43,678 bases of DNA from Anaerolineales bacterium (GTDB lineage Bacteria > Chloroflexota > Anaerolineae > Anaerolineales > E44-bin32). Shown piece after piece: positions 25,622 to 33,831 of this stretch; position 1 is the first letter of the stretch, and every line of letters starts with the position of its first letter. The notes under the pieces were generated by a model. It had not been told where the DNA came from and did no database searches. It saw only the letters and a program-made list of their open reading frames with translations. The translations under genes were made by a program, and so were the position numbers. The stretch spans positions 1-43,678 of the forward strand of contig JAFGNH010000044.1 in NCBI GenBank assembly GCA_016927115.1, read 5' to 3'.

Positions 25622-26460
25622 TACTGCTCCTGCTCCTTCAGATTCAACTCCTCATCTGCTCCCTGCCTGACAACATCCTGTTTCAGGTCACCTATTTCAC
25701 CATTCCGCAGCGCGGTCTCAATGCTTTCATCTCCAGCCAGCAGACGCATCGCAACCCAGCGCTGGTTGGGGAGATCCGGATAGAGTTGATCGAGTTCTCG
25801 TGTCAGCTTGGAGACTGCCTTTTCCAAGCCCGGATCACTGATTTTTCTGTGATGCGGCCTTCCAACCAACCGTCCGCTGGAGATATCGGCGATGACTTCC
25901 AGCAGCTGATCGAAACCTCCACGGGTGCGCGCAATTGTGGGAACCACCGGCACCCCGAGTTCCTTTCCCAGCAACCTGTCCTCGATTTTCCACCCATGGC
26001 GTTGAACTTCATCCATCAGATTCAAGCACACTACAACCCGGTCAGTTATTTCCAGCACCTGGAGCACAAGGTTCAGGTTCCGCTCGAGCCGTGTCCCATC
26101 CACAACGATCACGGTTGCATCCGGCCTGCCGAAGAGTATAAAGTCCCTGGCAACTTCCTCATCCGGGCTTGTCGCCAGCAGCGAATAGGTCCCGGGGAGA
26201 TCAACCAGTTTGTAACGTTCCTGGTTATACTCATAACCTCCTTCAGCACGGGTTACGGTTTTTCCTGGCCAGTTCCCGGTGTGCTGGCGTAGTCCGGTGA
26301 GCGCGTTGAACACAGTGCTTTTGCCGGTATTGGGGTTTCCCGCCAGGGCGACAACATAGTCCCAATCGGTCATATCCACCCCCAGCCGGTGGAGGTTTGC
26401 TGCATGATGAGCCGGACATGATTCACACGCAGACGATGCGATTACAGTTTCATGATCCAT
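25621..26460 (-). CDS. feoB: FeoB GTPase part (split ferrous-iron transporter)
   Basis: 279 aa. A short N-terminal extension with CESCPAHH (Cys12, Cys15, His18, His19) could bind metal. The G domain has G1 GNPNTGKST (41-49), switch [16 protein letters not shown]3 DLPGTYSL and G4 NLMD, with a GDI-like helical region following ([27 protein letters not shown]). It ends after an acidic tail where a normal FeoB would continue into the membrane. GTP binding by this part gates Fe(II) uptake in FeoB. AAGAGGCG precedes the ATG, which overlaps the upstream gene by 11 bp. Confidence 0.93.
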   Translation of the reverse strand: MDHETVIASSACESCPAHHAANLHRLGVDMTDWDYVVALAGNPNTGKSTVFNALTGLRQHTGNWPGKTVTRAEGGYEYNQERYKLVDLPGTYSLLATSPDEEVARDFILFGRPDATVIVVDGTRLERNLNLVLQVLEITDRVVVCLNLMDEVQRHGWKIEDRLLGKELGVPVVPTIARTRGGFDQLLEVIADISSGRLVGRPHHRKISDPGLEKAVSKLTRELDQLYPDLPNQRWVAMRLLAGDESIETALRNGEIGDLKQDVVRQGADEELNLKEQEQ

Positions 26461-27493
26461 GACTCGCCTCTTTTCCGATTGGTGAAACTCGAATGTATTT
26501 TGCCTGGCTCTCTCTCAGCGCAAGGAGGCTGCCGCGTATGCGGTATGCGGTTGGATCACCACCGGGGCTCCGGATTTCCATCTGGACTGTTGTGCCCGGA
26601 AGTAAGCCAAAATCCATCAATCTTCTGCGTTCAACACTACGTAGTTGTGGCATAAGCCGGAGGACAATCGCTTCTTCACCCGGCTGCAGCTGACTGAGTG
26701 CTTCCCCCGCTTCTTCCAGAGGCATTCCAGCCTCAACGGCTGGTTCAACAGACAACTGCACTGCAAGCTTAATGTTTAGCCTTTTTCGCGTTCCCGCTGC
26801 TTCCAGCAATAATTGCTTTTCATCCCTGTCCAGAATCTTGAGCAGCATACCAGGATAATAGCCTTCATCTATCAGTGCTTTGTATGCCCCTATGGGCTGA
26901 TCCTCGATATGTTCAACTTTAACCAGGGTTCCCGGTTCAACATCCGGTAGTGCAATCCACGAAGCGCTGGAGATCGTGCCTGCCGGGGTTGGAATCGGAT
27001 CTCCATGGGGATCACGAGATGGAAAATGCAGTTCTGCCGCCAATGAACGGACATCATCCTCTGTCAGATGATGCTCAACCCATTCTGCCCTCTCATGCCA
27101 CTCCTGCTCTTCATAACCAGTTCTCTCAGCGAGGTAACGCTCATACAAGCGGTGGGCTTGAAGTATAAAAGTGGCGTATTCCCTTCCATTTTCTGAAAGA
27201 GAAACGGGCAACCCCTGTCGTATGACAAGATTATTCGCCAGCAGAAAATCCATTACCTCACTGAATTTATTTTCCCTGCAGCCAAGAGCTTCTGTCAGCC
27301 CATCCTGATCCAGGGTTCGCCCTTCCATTTCTGCAGTCAGAATTACTTTCAGAGCATCTTCAACCAGGATCTTCAGACTTCTGCGCCGGCAGCGCCACAA
27401 GCGGATCACCCCCCCGTTCGGCCAGAAGAGAGACAGCAAAGCCAGGGCCGGCAGCAGGCCGAGGAAAATAAATAATAATGGATGATCTATCAT
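26450..27493 (-). CDS. Membrane-anchored DtxR-like / tandem FeoA-domain fusion protein
   Basis: 347 aa from the ATG at 27493, with AGGAGG four bases upstream; the frame runs open to 27562. Residues 5-24 are one membrane helix followed by RLWRCRRR, so the rest should be cytosolic. Residues about 40-105 form a winged-helix-like region (LTEALGCRENKFSEVMDFLLANNLVIRQG) and 105-170 a DtxR-like dimer/metal region (HRLYERYLAERTG, HERAEWVEHHL, RDPHGDPIPT). Two FeoA/SH3-like domains follow: about 185-245 (ALIDEGYYPGMLLKIL) and 268-345 (RRRLMDFGLLPGTTVQMEI). It replaces a separate feoA and is coupled to the split feoB. It could be a membrane-bound iron sensor or an FeoA-like FeoB partner; DNA binding is uncertain. 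Confidence 0.85.
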   Translation of the reverse strand: MIDHPLLFIFLGLLPALALLSLFWPNGGVIRLWRCRRRSLKILVEDALKVILTAEMEGRTLDQDGLTEALGCRENKFSEVMDFLLANNLVIRQGLPVSLSENGREYATFILQAHRLYERYLAERTGYEEQEWHERAEWVEHHLTEDDVRSLAAELHFPSRDPHGDPIPTPAGTISSASWIALPDVEPGTLVKVEHIEDQPIGAYKALIDEGYYPGMLLKILDRDEKQLLLEAAGTRKRLNIKLAVQLSVEPAVEAGMPLEEAGEALSQLQPGEEAIVLRLMPQLRSVERRRLMDFGLLPGTTVQMEIRSPGGDPTAYRIRGSLLALRESQAKYIRVSPIGKEASHGS

Positions 27494-27580
27494 ACTTCCT
27501 CCTTTTACCATGTCGGCAGCTGTTAATGTCGTGTCGCTGCCATTTGAATCCAATCTGTTCAAACTGGTAAAAATTGAATT

Positions 27581-27598
27581 ATTTTAGTATACCAAAAT
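27581..27598 (-). promoter_or_regulatory. Feo operon promoter with overlapping palindromic operator
   Basis: ATTTTAGTATACCAAAAT is an 18-bp palindrome with one mismatched pair. On the minus strand it contains an extended -10 (TGG then TATACT, 27586-27591). No good -35 is present, consistent with an extended -10 promoter. A DtxR-type repressor bound here would block RNA polymerase. The start codon at 27493 lies about 85 nt beyond the likely transcription start. Confidence 0.6.
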
Positions 27599-27726
27599 TT
27601 TTTATTTTGTGGGAAAAGATTAAGGGATGTAGACACAAGGTATCTTTCCTGCCTGTAGCGGGAGAAATGAGAATTTTCCGGGGTTATACAACCCTATAAA
27701 GCGCAGAAAAATATATATGAGGGATT

Positions 27727-28857
27727 TTAACTTTTTCTCTGTAAATTAATCTCTCTGGCGGAATCATACATCGCAAGAATATTCTCCACCGGGATATCAG
27801 GTTCGATTACATGCGCTGGTGCCAGAATATAGCCACCACCGGGTGCCAGAATCTGTACAACCTGACGAACCCTGGTCCGAACTTCTGACGGAGTACCCTG
27901 CGGCAGTAATTTCTGGTTATCGATAGCACCATGAAATACGAGTTTATCGCCATACAGTGCTTTGATAGCTCCTGGATTCATCCCCTGTGCACCCGGTTGC
28001 AGCGGGTTGAGGACATCAACTCCCATCTCCATCAAATCAGGGATGATAGGTATGATTGCGCCATCACAGTGAAAGAATACCTTCGCGTTTGTCCTTCCCC
28101 GGATAAAACGGATGAGTTCCGTATAGCGTGGTTTGAAGAACTCGCGAAACAGCGCTGGTGAAATCAGAAGACTTGTCTGAGTACCAAAATCATCAGCCAG
28201 TTGTACCATCTCCACATAAGGCCCAACTGAGTCCAGGTACACCTGCCACAAACCTGTTTGGATCTGCAAAAGATGATCGAGCAGGAGATGAGCCCATGAC
28301 TTATTCAGAAGTAAATCCATTAGAAAGTTTTGCATCCCCCGTAGATGCTGACCAAACTCAAACAACCCTCCGGAGACTGGTGCAGCTACCAGCGCATAAT
28401 CAGTTTCTTCATATAAAAACCGGGCTCGTTCCCGCAGACCTTCAGTTCGTTCCGGTCGTAAGGGATCAGGCCATGGATAATGATTCAACGCTGCCTTTTC
28501 AACTTCTGCGAGTGGATGGGTCACACGCTGCGAAAAATGCCCAAGCTGCTCTATTCTGATCCCCCACTCATTCTCATAGCTGCCGTCCGAAAACGTCTGA
28601 CGCCGCAAGTACTCCGGCCCGCGCAAATAAAGGTAATAACAATCAATCCCTAGACGTTCCAGAATAGCCGGGGCTATCTCCATGACCGAATAAAAAGGAT
28701 CCAGCTCCTCCATCTGGAGTGAGACCCCAAGACAGGATGCCAGCCTACGATAAGCCTCGATATGAATGTTGGAAACCCGCCCGCCCAGATCCAGGGGGAC
28801 CCGGTCCGGCTGCTGAAAATCCAGCGCACAACGAACACGTTCTCTATGAGTCTGCAA
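27727..28857 (-). CDS. Uroporphyrinogen decarboxylase-family protein (MtaA/UroD-like, non-heme role likely)
   Basis: 376 aa, TIM-barrel UroD superfamily. Visible segments are RVRCALDFQQPDRVPLDLGG at the start, KVFFHCDGAIIPIIPDLMEMGVDVLNPLQPGA (zinc-site HCDG region of cobamide methyltransferases), LVFHGAIDNQKLLPQG and a C-terminal PAHVIEPDIPVENILAMYD. The N-terminal Arg/Asp signature of true HemE is not evident. Relatives transfer methyl groups to or from corrinoids. The start is a TTG at 28857 with GGGGAG upstream. It is the last gene of the sugar operon, 47 bp after the isomerase gene. The substrate is unknown; demethylation of a methylated sugar is one speculation. Confidence 0.8.
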   Translation of the reverse strand: MQTHRERVRCALDFQQPDRVPLDLGGRVSNIHIEAYRRLASCLGVSLQMEELDPFYSVMEIAPAILERLGIDCYYLYLRGPEYLRRQTFSDGSYENEWGIRIEQLGHFSQRVTHPLAEVEKAALNHYPWPDPLRPERTEGLRERARFLYEETDYALVAAPVSGGLFEFGQHLRGMQNFLMDLLLNKSWAHLLLDHLLQIQTGLWQVYLDSVGPYVEMVQLADDFGTQTSLLISPALFREFFKPRYTELIRFIRGRTNAKVFFHCDGAIIPIIPDLMEMGVDVLNPLQPGAQGMNPGAIKALYGDKLVFHGAIDNQKLLPQGTPSEVRTRVRQVVQILAPGGGYILAPAHVIEPDIPVENILAMYDSAREINLQRKS

Positions 28858-28904
28858 TTGTTCTCCCCTCCATCTTCACTCGTGATAATAAGACCTGGAA
28901 AACT

Positions 28905-29708
28905 TTAAAACTGGAGATACTGTCGCAGATACGCCATACTGGCAGACAAAGTTGATTCATCTGCAATCTCATCACACTCAATTGTCATCGGCCCCATGTA
29001 CCCGACCTTCCTCAGTTGCTTAAAGAAGGTGCTAAAAACAAATGACCCGCGTCCCGGGATTTTCCGGTTATTATCCGCCAGATGTATATGAAAAATTCGC
29101 TCCCCAGCTTGCTGAATTGCCATGGATATATCCGCTTCCTCAATATTCATATGAAAGGTATCCAATAACATCCCTACGGATGGATCTTCCAGATCGGTTA
29201 CAAGTTGGAGCATGTCCTTTACAGTACGGTTATAGCCCAGCTCATAGCGGTTGATCGGTTCCAGGGCAAGTTTGACTCCGGCATCTTCGGCCGTTTTCAG
29301 ACAATCTGCCAGACCATCGCGCACCCACGCCAGGCCCTGTTCCAGCGAGGTTGTTTCGTCAAGCTTGCCCTGCAGGAGGCCAATTAATATGGTTGGCTCT
29401 CCCACTTCCGCACTGGCCCGGATTACTTCCTGCAGTGCAGATGCTGCCTTTCTCCGAATCAGAGAATCAGGATGACTCAAACTGTATCCATAAACCGAAT
29501 GGATCGCACCTGTCCGTATTCCAGAAAGTGTCAATCCACGATCCTGCAGTATCTGACGTATCCTTCCGGGCCCGAGTTGAAAGGGGTTCGCCATAAGCGG
29601 TTCAACACTGCAAAACCCTGCCCTCGCGACTCTATCTAGATAATCCAGCAGATCTGCAGTCCTGAATGAGTCAAAGGATGGACATGCCCACCCCAGGCAG
29701 GTTTTCAT
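28905..29708 (-). CDS. TIM-barrel sugar (phosphate) isomerase/epimerase
   Basis: 267 aa of the AP-endonuclease-2/xylose-isomerase-like family. Expected metal and catalytic acids are in VKLALEPINR (Glu), GMLLDTFHMNIEE (Asp/His), IFHIHLADNNRKIPGRG (His/Asp) and MTIECDE (Glu). These sugar epimerases and isomerases (tagatose/psicose 3-epimerase or hydroxypyruvate isomerase relatives) use Mn2+ or Co2+ to interconvert ketoses or aldoses. ATGA overlaps the end of the upstream cupin gene. Within this operon it probably prepares a ketose for one of the transketolases. The precise substrate is not predictable. Confidence 0.88.
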   Translation of the reverse strand: MKTCLGWACPSFDSFRTADLLDYLDRVARAGFCSVEPLMANPFQLGPGRIRQILQDRGLTLSGIRTGAIHSVYGYSLSHPDSLIRRKAASALQEVIRASAEVGEPTILIGLLQGKLDETTSLEQGLAWVRDGLADCLKTAEDAGVKLALEPINRYELGYNRTVKDMLQLVTDLEDPSVGMLLDTFHMNIEEADISMAIQQAGERIFHIHLADNNRKIPGRGSFVFSTFFKQLRKVGYMGPMTIECDEIADESTLSASMAYLRQYLQF

Positions 29709-30079
29709 GATTGGCCCCGATCATAGGAACCTTGTTTGACTGCCGGCGAAAATACATATACCACCTTGAGAACCGAGTCTCCAACATTTTCTATGCTGTG
29801 TTCAATTCCTGGTGGTACATAGATACAGGTTCCCGGTTCAATCTCCTCCGGTTCACCATTAAAGTAAATCGCCCCATGCCCGGAAAGTACATAAAGAATT
29901 TCTTCCTCCTGCAAATGTACATGCCCGGGAGCATGTTTTCGAGCAGGGAAATCCGCCACACCGAAGGCCATATACCTCGAAGGTCCAAAATGATCCGGGC
30001 TGATAATCATCTTGTGCGCCCGACCGGGTAGCTGAACTGCTTCCTGCTCCCGTTCATGAATTGTATGTTTTCCAGCCAT
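29705..30079 (-). CDS. Small single-domain cupin
   Basis: 124 aa single cupin barrel. Motif 1 is HAPGHVHLQEEEILYVLSGHG (two His plus Glu metal ligands), motif 2 is PGTCIYVPPGIEHSIEN (His). Such proteins bind a metal and may act as sugar isomerase, epimerase or mutarotase-like enzymes or ligand sensors. It starts 3 bp after the transketolase stop and overlaps the isomerase by 4 bp, so it is firmly in the operon. No specific reaction is evident. Confidence 0.85.
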   Translation of the reverse strand: MAGKHTIHEREQEAVQLPGRAHKMIISPDHFGPSRYMAFGVADFPARKHAPGHVHLQEEEILYVLSGHGAIYFNGEPEEIEPGTCIYVPPGIEHSIENVGDSVLKVVYVFSPAVKQGSYDRGQS

Positions 30080-30082
30080 GAT

Positions 30083-31033
30083 CTATCCCTTTCTCTGCAG
30101 CACCCGATAGACAGCTGCAGCAATATGTGCAGCAGTTAACCCGAATTTCTCTGCCAGATACTGCACACTACCTACCTCGCCAAAACAATCTTCAACTCCT
30201 ATCCTCTCAACCGGAACCAACCGGGACTGACAGACCACCTCAGACACTGCGCCAAACAGTCCACCGTAGATGGAATGATTCTCTGCAACCACGATCGCGC
30301 CGGTCTGATTTGCTGCAGCCTGTATCGCCTCGACATCCAACGGCTTCAATGTCGATAGATTCAAGACCCGGGCTGATATCCCCTCCGCAGCCAACAGCTC
30401 TGCTGCCTTCAGCGACCGTGCCACCATCACACCAGCAGTAATGATCGTCAGATCCGACCCTTCCCTTACAGTCATTGCCCGTCCAAACTGGAAATGATAG
30501 TTGTCAGGATCCAGTACCACCGGAACCTTTCCCCGCTCTACTCGCAGGTATGCAGGCCCCTTATGTTCTTTCGCCAGATAGTGCAGGATCTGACGGGTTT
30601 CAACAGCATCTGCCGCCACCAGAACACTCATCTGCGGCAAAGCACGGAAAATCGCCAGATCGAGCATGGCTTGATGAGAGGCACCGTTGCGCCCTGAGAC
30701 CAGGCCAGCCTCCACACCCACCAGCTTCACATTACTCTGGCAGTAGGCTAATGATATTGCGGCCTGATCCAGCGCTCTCTGACTGATAAAGCAGGCAAAA
30801 GTACCGCAAAATACCGTTTTCCCGGCAAGAGCCAAGCCGGCTGCCACTCCAATCATATTCGCTTCCTGGATACCCAGGTCGAAGTAGCGCTCAGGAAATC
30901 GACTGCGGAAAAACTCTGTCTCAGTAGCCCGCTGCAGATCACTATCCAACACTACCAGTTCAGGAACCTCAGCTCCCAAATCAGCCAGAGTATGACCGTA
31001 CACATTTTCAATATAGGATCCTGGCTCACTCAT
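30083..31033 (-). CDS. Transketolase C-terminal subunit, pair 1
   Basis: 316 aa from the ATG at 31033, which overlaps the N-subunit gene by 8 bp (ATGAGTGA); the frame continues to 31126. It contains the pyrimidine-binding domain of a thiamine-diphosphate enzyme (LGIQEANMIGVAAGLALAGKTVFCGTFACFI, with the activating Glu in GIQEANM) and the C-terminal domain (LTIITAGVMVARSLKAAELLAAEGISARVLNLSTLKPLD). It needs the N subunit for a complete active site. The pair should move two-carbon ketol units between sugars. It is diverged from the other C subunit in this operon. Confidence 0.9.
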   Translation of the reverse strand: MSEPGSYIENVYGHTLADLGAEVPELVVLDSDLQRATETEFFRSRFPERYFDLGIQEANMIGVAAGLALAGKTVFCGTFACFISQRALDQAAISLAYCQSNVKLVGVEAGLVSGRNGASHQAMLDLAIFRALPQMSVLVAADAVETRQILHYLAKEHKGPAYLRVERGKVPVVLDPDNYHFQFGRAMTVREGSDLTIITAGVMVARSLKAAELLAAEGISARVLNLSTLKPLDVEAIQAAANQTGAIVVAENHSIYGGLFGAVSEVVCQSRLVPVERIGVEDCFGEVGSVQYLAEKFGLTAAHIAAAVYRVLQRKG

Positions 31034-31898
31034 CCATCTGCCCTCCACTGCCGGCTTTCTCCGCACCCAGTTCTGCCATCGCCTGTTGATATTGCCCCTC
31101 ATTGAGTGCCTTGGAATGCCACTCAAATTGGTCCTCCATGAATGAAACCCCTTTCCCCTTTACAGTGTGTGCAACGATCATATGGGGCGCGCCAGACGTA
31201 ACGAGGGCGCGGTCAATTGCCTTATGGATCTCCACAAAATCATGTCCATTAATTTCCTGTACATCCCAGCGGAAGGAACGCCACTTCTCCACAACGGGCT
31301 CAAGACTGTTAATCTCATCCACCCTTCCATCCACCTGAAGTTTGTTCAGATCCAGGAAGACAATAAGATTATCCAGCTGCAGCTGTGCTGCGGACAGGGC
31401 CGTTTCCCAGATCTGCCCTTCCTGACATTCACCATCACCTATCAGGACATATACGCGCCCCGGTTTCTGGTCGATACGGAATGCCAGCGCCATACCTGAA
31501 GCGACTGATAGCCCCTGCCCGAGCGAACCAGTCGACACTTCAGCGCCGGGGACCAGATGCATATCCAGATGTTTCTGAAGCCGGGTTCCGTCCTGTTGAA
31601 AAGTCTTCAACCAGCTGCGGGGATAAAATCCACGCTCTGCCAGGACGGCATACACCAGTGGTGCAGCATGACCCTTGGAGAGCACAAATCTGTCCCGGTC
31701 CGACCAATGCGGGTTTTCCGGGTGGATACGCATATACTTGAAATAGAGGCTGGTCAGGATTTCAACCGCAGAAAGACATCCTCCTGGATGCCCGGAGCCA
31801 CCAAGGTAGATCATCTCAATTACATCGCGGCGGATTGTGGCAGCCACATTCTGCAGCCTCTCCAGATTCAGCGTTCCTTCAATTATTCCGTTACTCAT
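31026..31898 (-). CDS. Transketolase N-terminal subunit, pair 1
   Basis: 290 aa thiamine-diphosphate-binding domain. It has SGHPGGCLSAVEILTSLYF, RFVLSKGHAAPLVYAVLAERG, VSTGSLGQGLSVASGMALA and the ThDP/Mg motif GDGECQEGQIWETALSAAQLQLDNLIVFLDLNKLQ (GDG-to-NN-type span). A late HTVKGKGVSFMED completes the family. AGGAG lies five bases before the ATG. The segment KHLDMHLVPGAEVSTG keeps His but lacks the HP seen in pair 2 and in standard transketolases. It ends overlapping its C subunit. Unlike E. coli Tkt (about 660 aa in one chain) the enzyme is split. Confidence 0.92.
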   Translation of the reverse strand: MSNGIIEGTLNLERLQNVAATIRRDVIEMIYLGGSGHPGGCLSAVEILTSLYFKYMRIHPENPHWSDRDRFVLSKGHAAPLVYAVLAERGFYPRSWLKTFQQDGTRLQKHLDMHLVPGAEVSTGSLGQGLSVASGMALAFRIDQKPGRVYVLIGDGECQEGQIWETALSAAQLQLDNLIVFLDLNKLQVDGRVDEINSLEPVVEKWRSFRWDVQEINGHDFVEIHKAIDRALVTSGAPHMIVAHTVKGKGVSFMEDQFEWHSKALNEGQYQQAMAELGAEKAGSGGQMDE

Positions 31899-31901
31899 AA
31901 A

Positions 31902-32843
31902 TCACTCCTGAACCATCAGCATATGCCTTGCCGTTTGAACAATGCTGTCTGTATCCATTCCAAATTTTTTCAGCAGCAAGTCATATTCCCCTGATTCCGC
32001 AAATGTGTTCTGAAGGCCAATTCGCCGCACAGGAGTTGGCAGGTGTTCGCCAAGGACTTCCGCCACCGCGCTGCCTAATCCATTTGTTATCTGATGATCC
32101 TCAATAACTACTACCCTGCCGGTATTTACAGCCCGGTCCAGCAGCAGTTCCTCATCAAGCGGTTTTACTGTATGCATATCTATTACATCTGCCTCAATCC
32201 CATCTGCGGACAGGTGATCTGCCGCCGCCAGGGCAAACTGGACCATATCCCCGATAGCTATCAATGTAACCTCTGAACCTTCCCGCAGCAGCTTTCCTTT
32301 TCCGATCTGGAATATTTCGTCCGCCGGATAGAGTACGGGCACAGGATCCCGTGTGAATCGTAGATATACCGGGCCTGGCCAGCTTACAGCAGCTCGCACA
32401 AGACTGCGGGTAGATATTGAATCCGCAGGCATAATGATGGTCATATGGGGGATCGTACGCAGTATGCCAATATCTTCGGTAGCCTGATGCGTTACTCCAT
32501 CATTTGATGCTGTTAAACCGCCGTGCGAAACAGCTATCTTCACATTCAAGTTGGGATAGGCGATAAAAGTGCGGATCTGTTCGCAGGCCCTCATCGAGGC
32601 GAAAACCGCATACGTACTCACAAATGGTATGTATCCGGTAGTAGCCATGCCGGCTGCTGCGGCCATCATATTGGCTTCAGCCACCCCCATCTGGAAAAAG
32701 CGCTCCGGAAAAGCTCTGGCAAAATGACATGTACGGGTGGATTTTGATATGTCCGCTTCAAAGACCACCACATGGTCATTTTCCTGGCCCAGATTTTTAA
32801 GGACTTCCCCATAGGCGTCTCGCGTTGGTACTGCTTCAGTCAT
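31902..32843 (-). CDS. Transketolase C-terminal subunit, pair 2
   Basis: 313 aa from the ATG at 32843, which overlaps the upstream N-subunit gene by 8 bp (ATGACTGA). Pyrimidine-binding motif FQMGVAEANMMAAAAGMATTGYIPFVSTYAVF includes the catalytic Glu. HGGLTASNDGVTHQATEDIGILRTIPHMTIIMPADS and the C-terminal domain (VTLIAIGDMVQFALAAADHLSADGIEADVIDMHTVKPLD) follow. It retains the GVTHQATEDI region typical of DXS/transketolase C-subunits, where pair 1 reads GASHQAMLDLAIFRALP. That difference lies near the substrate entrance and suggests a different acceptor or donor. Confidence 0.92.
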   Translation of the reverse strand: MTEAVPTRDAYGEVLKNLGQENDHVVVFEADISKSTRTCHFARAFPERFFQMGVAEANMMAAAAGMATTGYIPFVSTYAVFASMRACEQIRTFIAYPNLNVKIAVSHGGLTASNDGVTHQATEDIGILRTIPHMTIIMPADSISTRSLVRAAVSWPGPVYLRFTRDPVPVLYPADEIFQIGKGKLLREGSEVTLIAIGDMVQFALAAADHLSADGIEADVIDMHTVKPLDEELLLDRAVNTGRVVVIEDHQITNGLGSAVAEVLGEHLPTPVRRIGLQNTFAESGEYDLLLKKFGMDTDSIVQTARHMLMVQE

Positions 32844-33714
32844 AGGTTTGCTCCTCAAGCTCGCGCAGGGCTTCTGCCAGCTGGTTATCATTTGGTGCCC
32901 TGCCATGCCAATCACATTCATTCTCCATAAAGGAGACACCTTTGCCTTTCACGGTGTGGGCAAGAATAACCTGCGGCCTGGCGCTCAAAATACGGGCTTT
33001 CTCAACCGCCGGGAGAATCTCACGAAAATCATGGCCGTTTATACACTGCGTATCCCACCCGAATGCCTGCCATTTGCCTTCCAGCGGCTCAAGCGGCATT
33101 ATTTCTTCACAGGTACCATCCAGTTGAAGGTTGTTGTAGTCAACAATTACCAGCAGGTTTCCCAACTGGAATTTTGCTGCAGCCATCGCTGCTTCCCAGA
33201 TCAAACCTTCATTCAATTCACCATCACCCAACAGCACCGTGACTTTTGCCTGGCTCTCTGCAAGGCGCAGCCCCAGTGCCATCCCTATTCCAAGGGAAAC
33301 CCCATGTCCGAGTGATCCGGTTGTCATATCCACCCCGGGCGGTTTTCCCATGATGGGATGCCCCTGCAGCCGCCCATTTATCTGGCGTAAAGTTTTCAGT
33401 TCTTCACGAGGAAAATACCCTCGCTCGGCCAACGCCGCGTACAACACGGGGCAGGCATGGCCCTTCGAGAGTAAAAAGCGATCCCGGTCTGGCCATCCCG
33501 GGCGCTCTGGATCAATGTTTAGGATATGGAAATACAGGGCAGTGACAAGGTCTGCAGCAGAGAGAGACCCTCCCGGATGTCCGGATTGAGCAGCATGGAT
33601 CATGGTCAGGATGTCCTGACGCACAACAACTGCAGTCTGCTGCAGGTTCATGATTATCTGATCATCAGCTTTCGACTGATTTTTTTGATCTGCTCTTGTA
33701 CGTTTCCCTTGCAT
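32836..33714 (-). CDS. Transketolase N-terminal subunit, pair 2
   Basis: 292 aa. SGHPGGSLSAADLVTALYF, RFLLSKGHACPVLYAALAERG, GHPIMGKPPGVDMTTGSLG (standard GHP His) and GDGELNEGLIWEAAMAAAKFQLGNLLVIVDYNNLQLDG show a complete ThDP-binding half. HTVKGKGVSFMENE completes it. The start is taken at the ATG at 33714, with a weak AGAGAG upstream; a later ATG (MNLQQ) is an alternative. A 117-bp gap separates it from the preceding cupin, the largest gap within the catabolic part, where a secondary promoter is possible. By eye it is a clearly diverged paralogue of pair 1, not a recent duplicate. Confidence 0.92.
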   Translation of the reverse strand: MQGKRTRADQKNQSKADDQIIMNLQQTAVVVRQDILTMIHAAQSGHPGGSLSAADLVTALYFHILNIDPERPGWPDRDRFLLSKGHACPVLYAALAERGYFPREELKTLRQINGRLQGHPIMGKPPGVDMTTGSLGHGVSLGIGMALGLRLAESQAKVTVLLGDGELNEGLIWEAAMAAAKFQLGNLLVIVDYNNLQLDGTCEEIMPLEPLEGKWQAFGWDTQCINGHDFREILPAVEKARILSARPQVILAHTVKGKGVSFMENECDWHGRAPNDNQLAEALRELEEQTYD

Positions 33715-33831
33715 AGGTTTTATTTCTCTCTATTAACCCGCGGCCCGTTTTATCCAACCGCGCAAACATATAAGGTGTTCTGACACACATTTTTCAACAC
33801 TATGTTGTCGATAGTTCCAAGTACAGAACGT

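Noticed and set aside
24179..26460. feoB as a frameshifted pseudogene
   Set aside because: Both halves have complete motifs and the junction is a clean TAATG coupling, so a natural split is more likely.
27727..28857. UroD-family gene as the heme-pathway hemE
   Set aside because: It is the last gene of a sugar operon, no other heme gene is near, and the HCDG-type stretch fits the MtaA-like methyltransferases better.
33800..33820. CAACA-CTA-TGTTG hairpin in the gap before transketolase pair 2 as terminator
   Set aside because: Stem of only 5 bp and followed by A rather than T on the coding strand; it would also block the operon.
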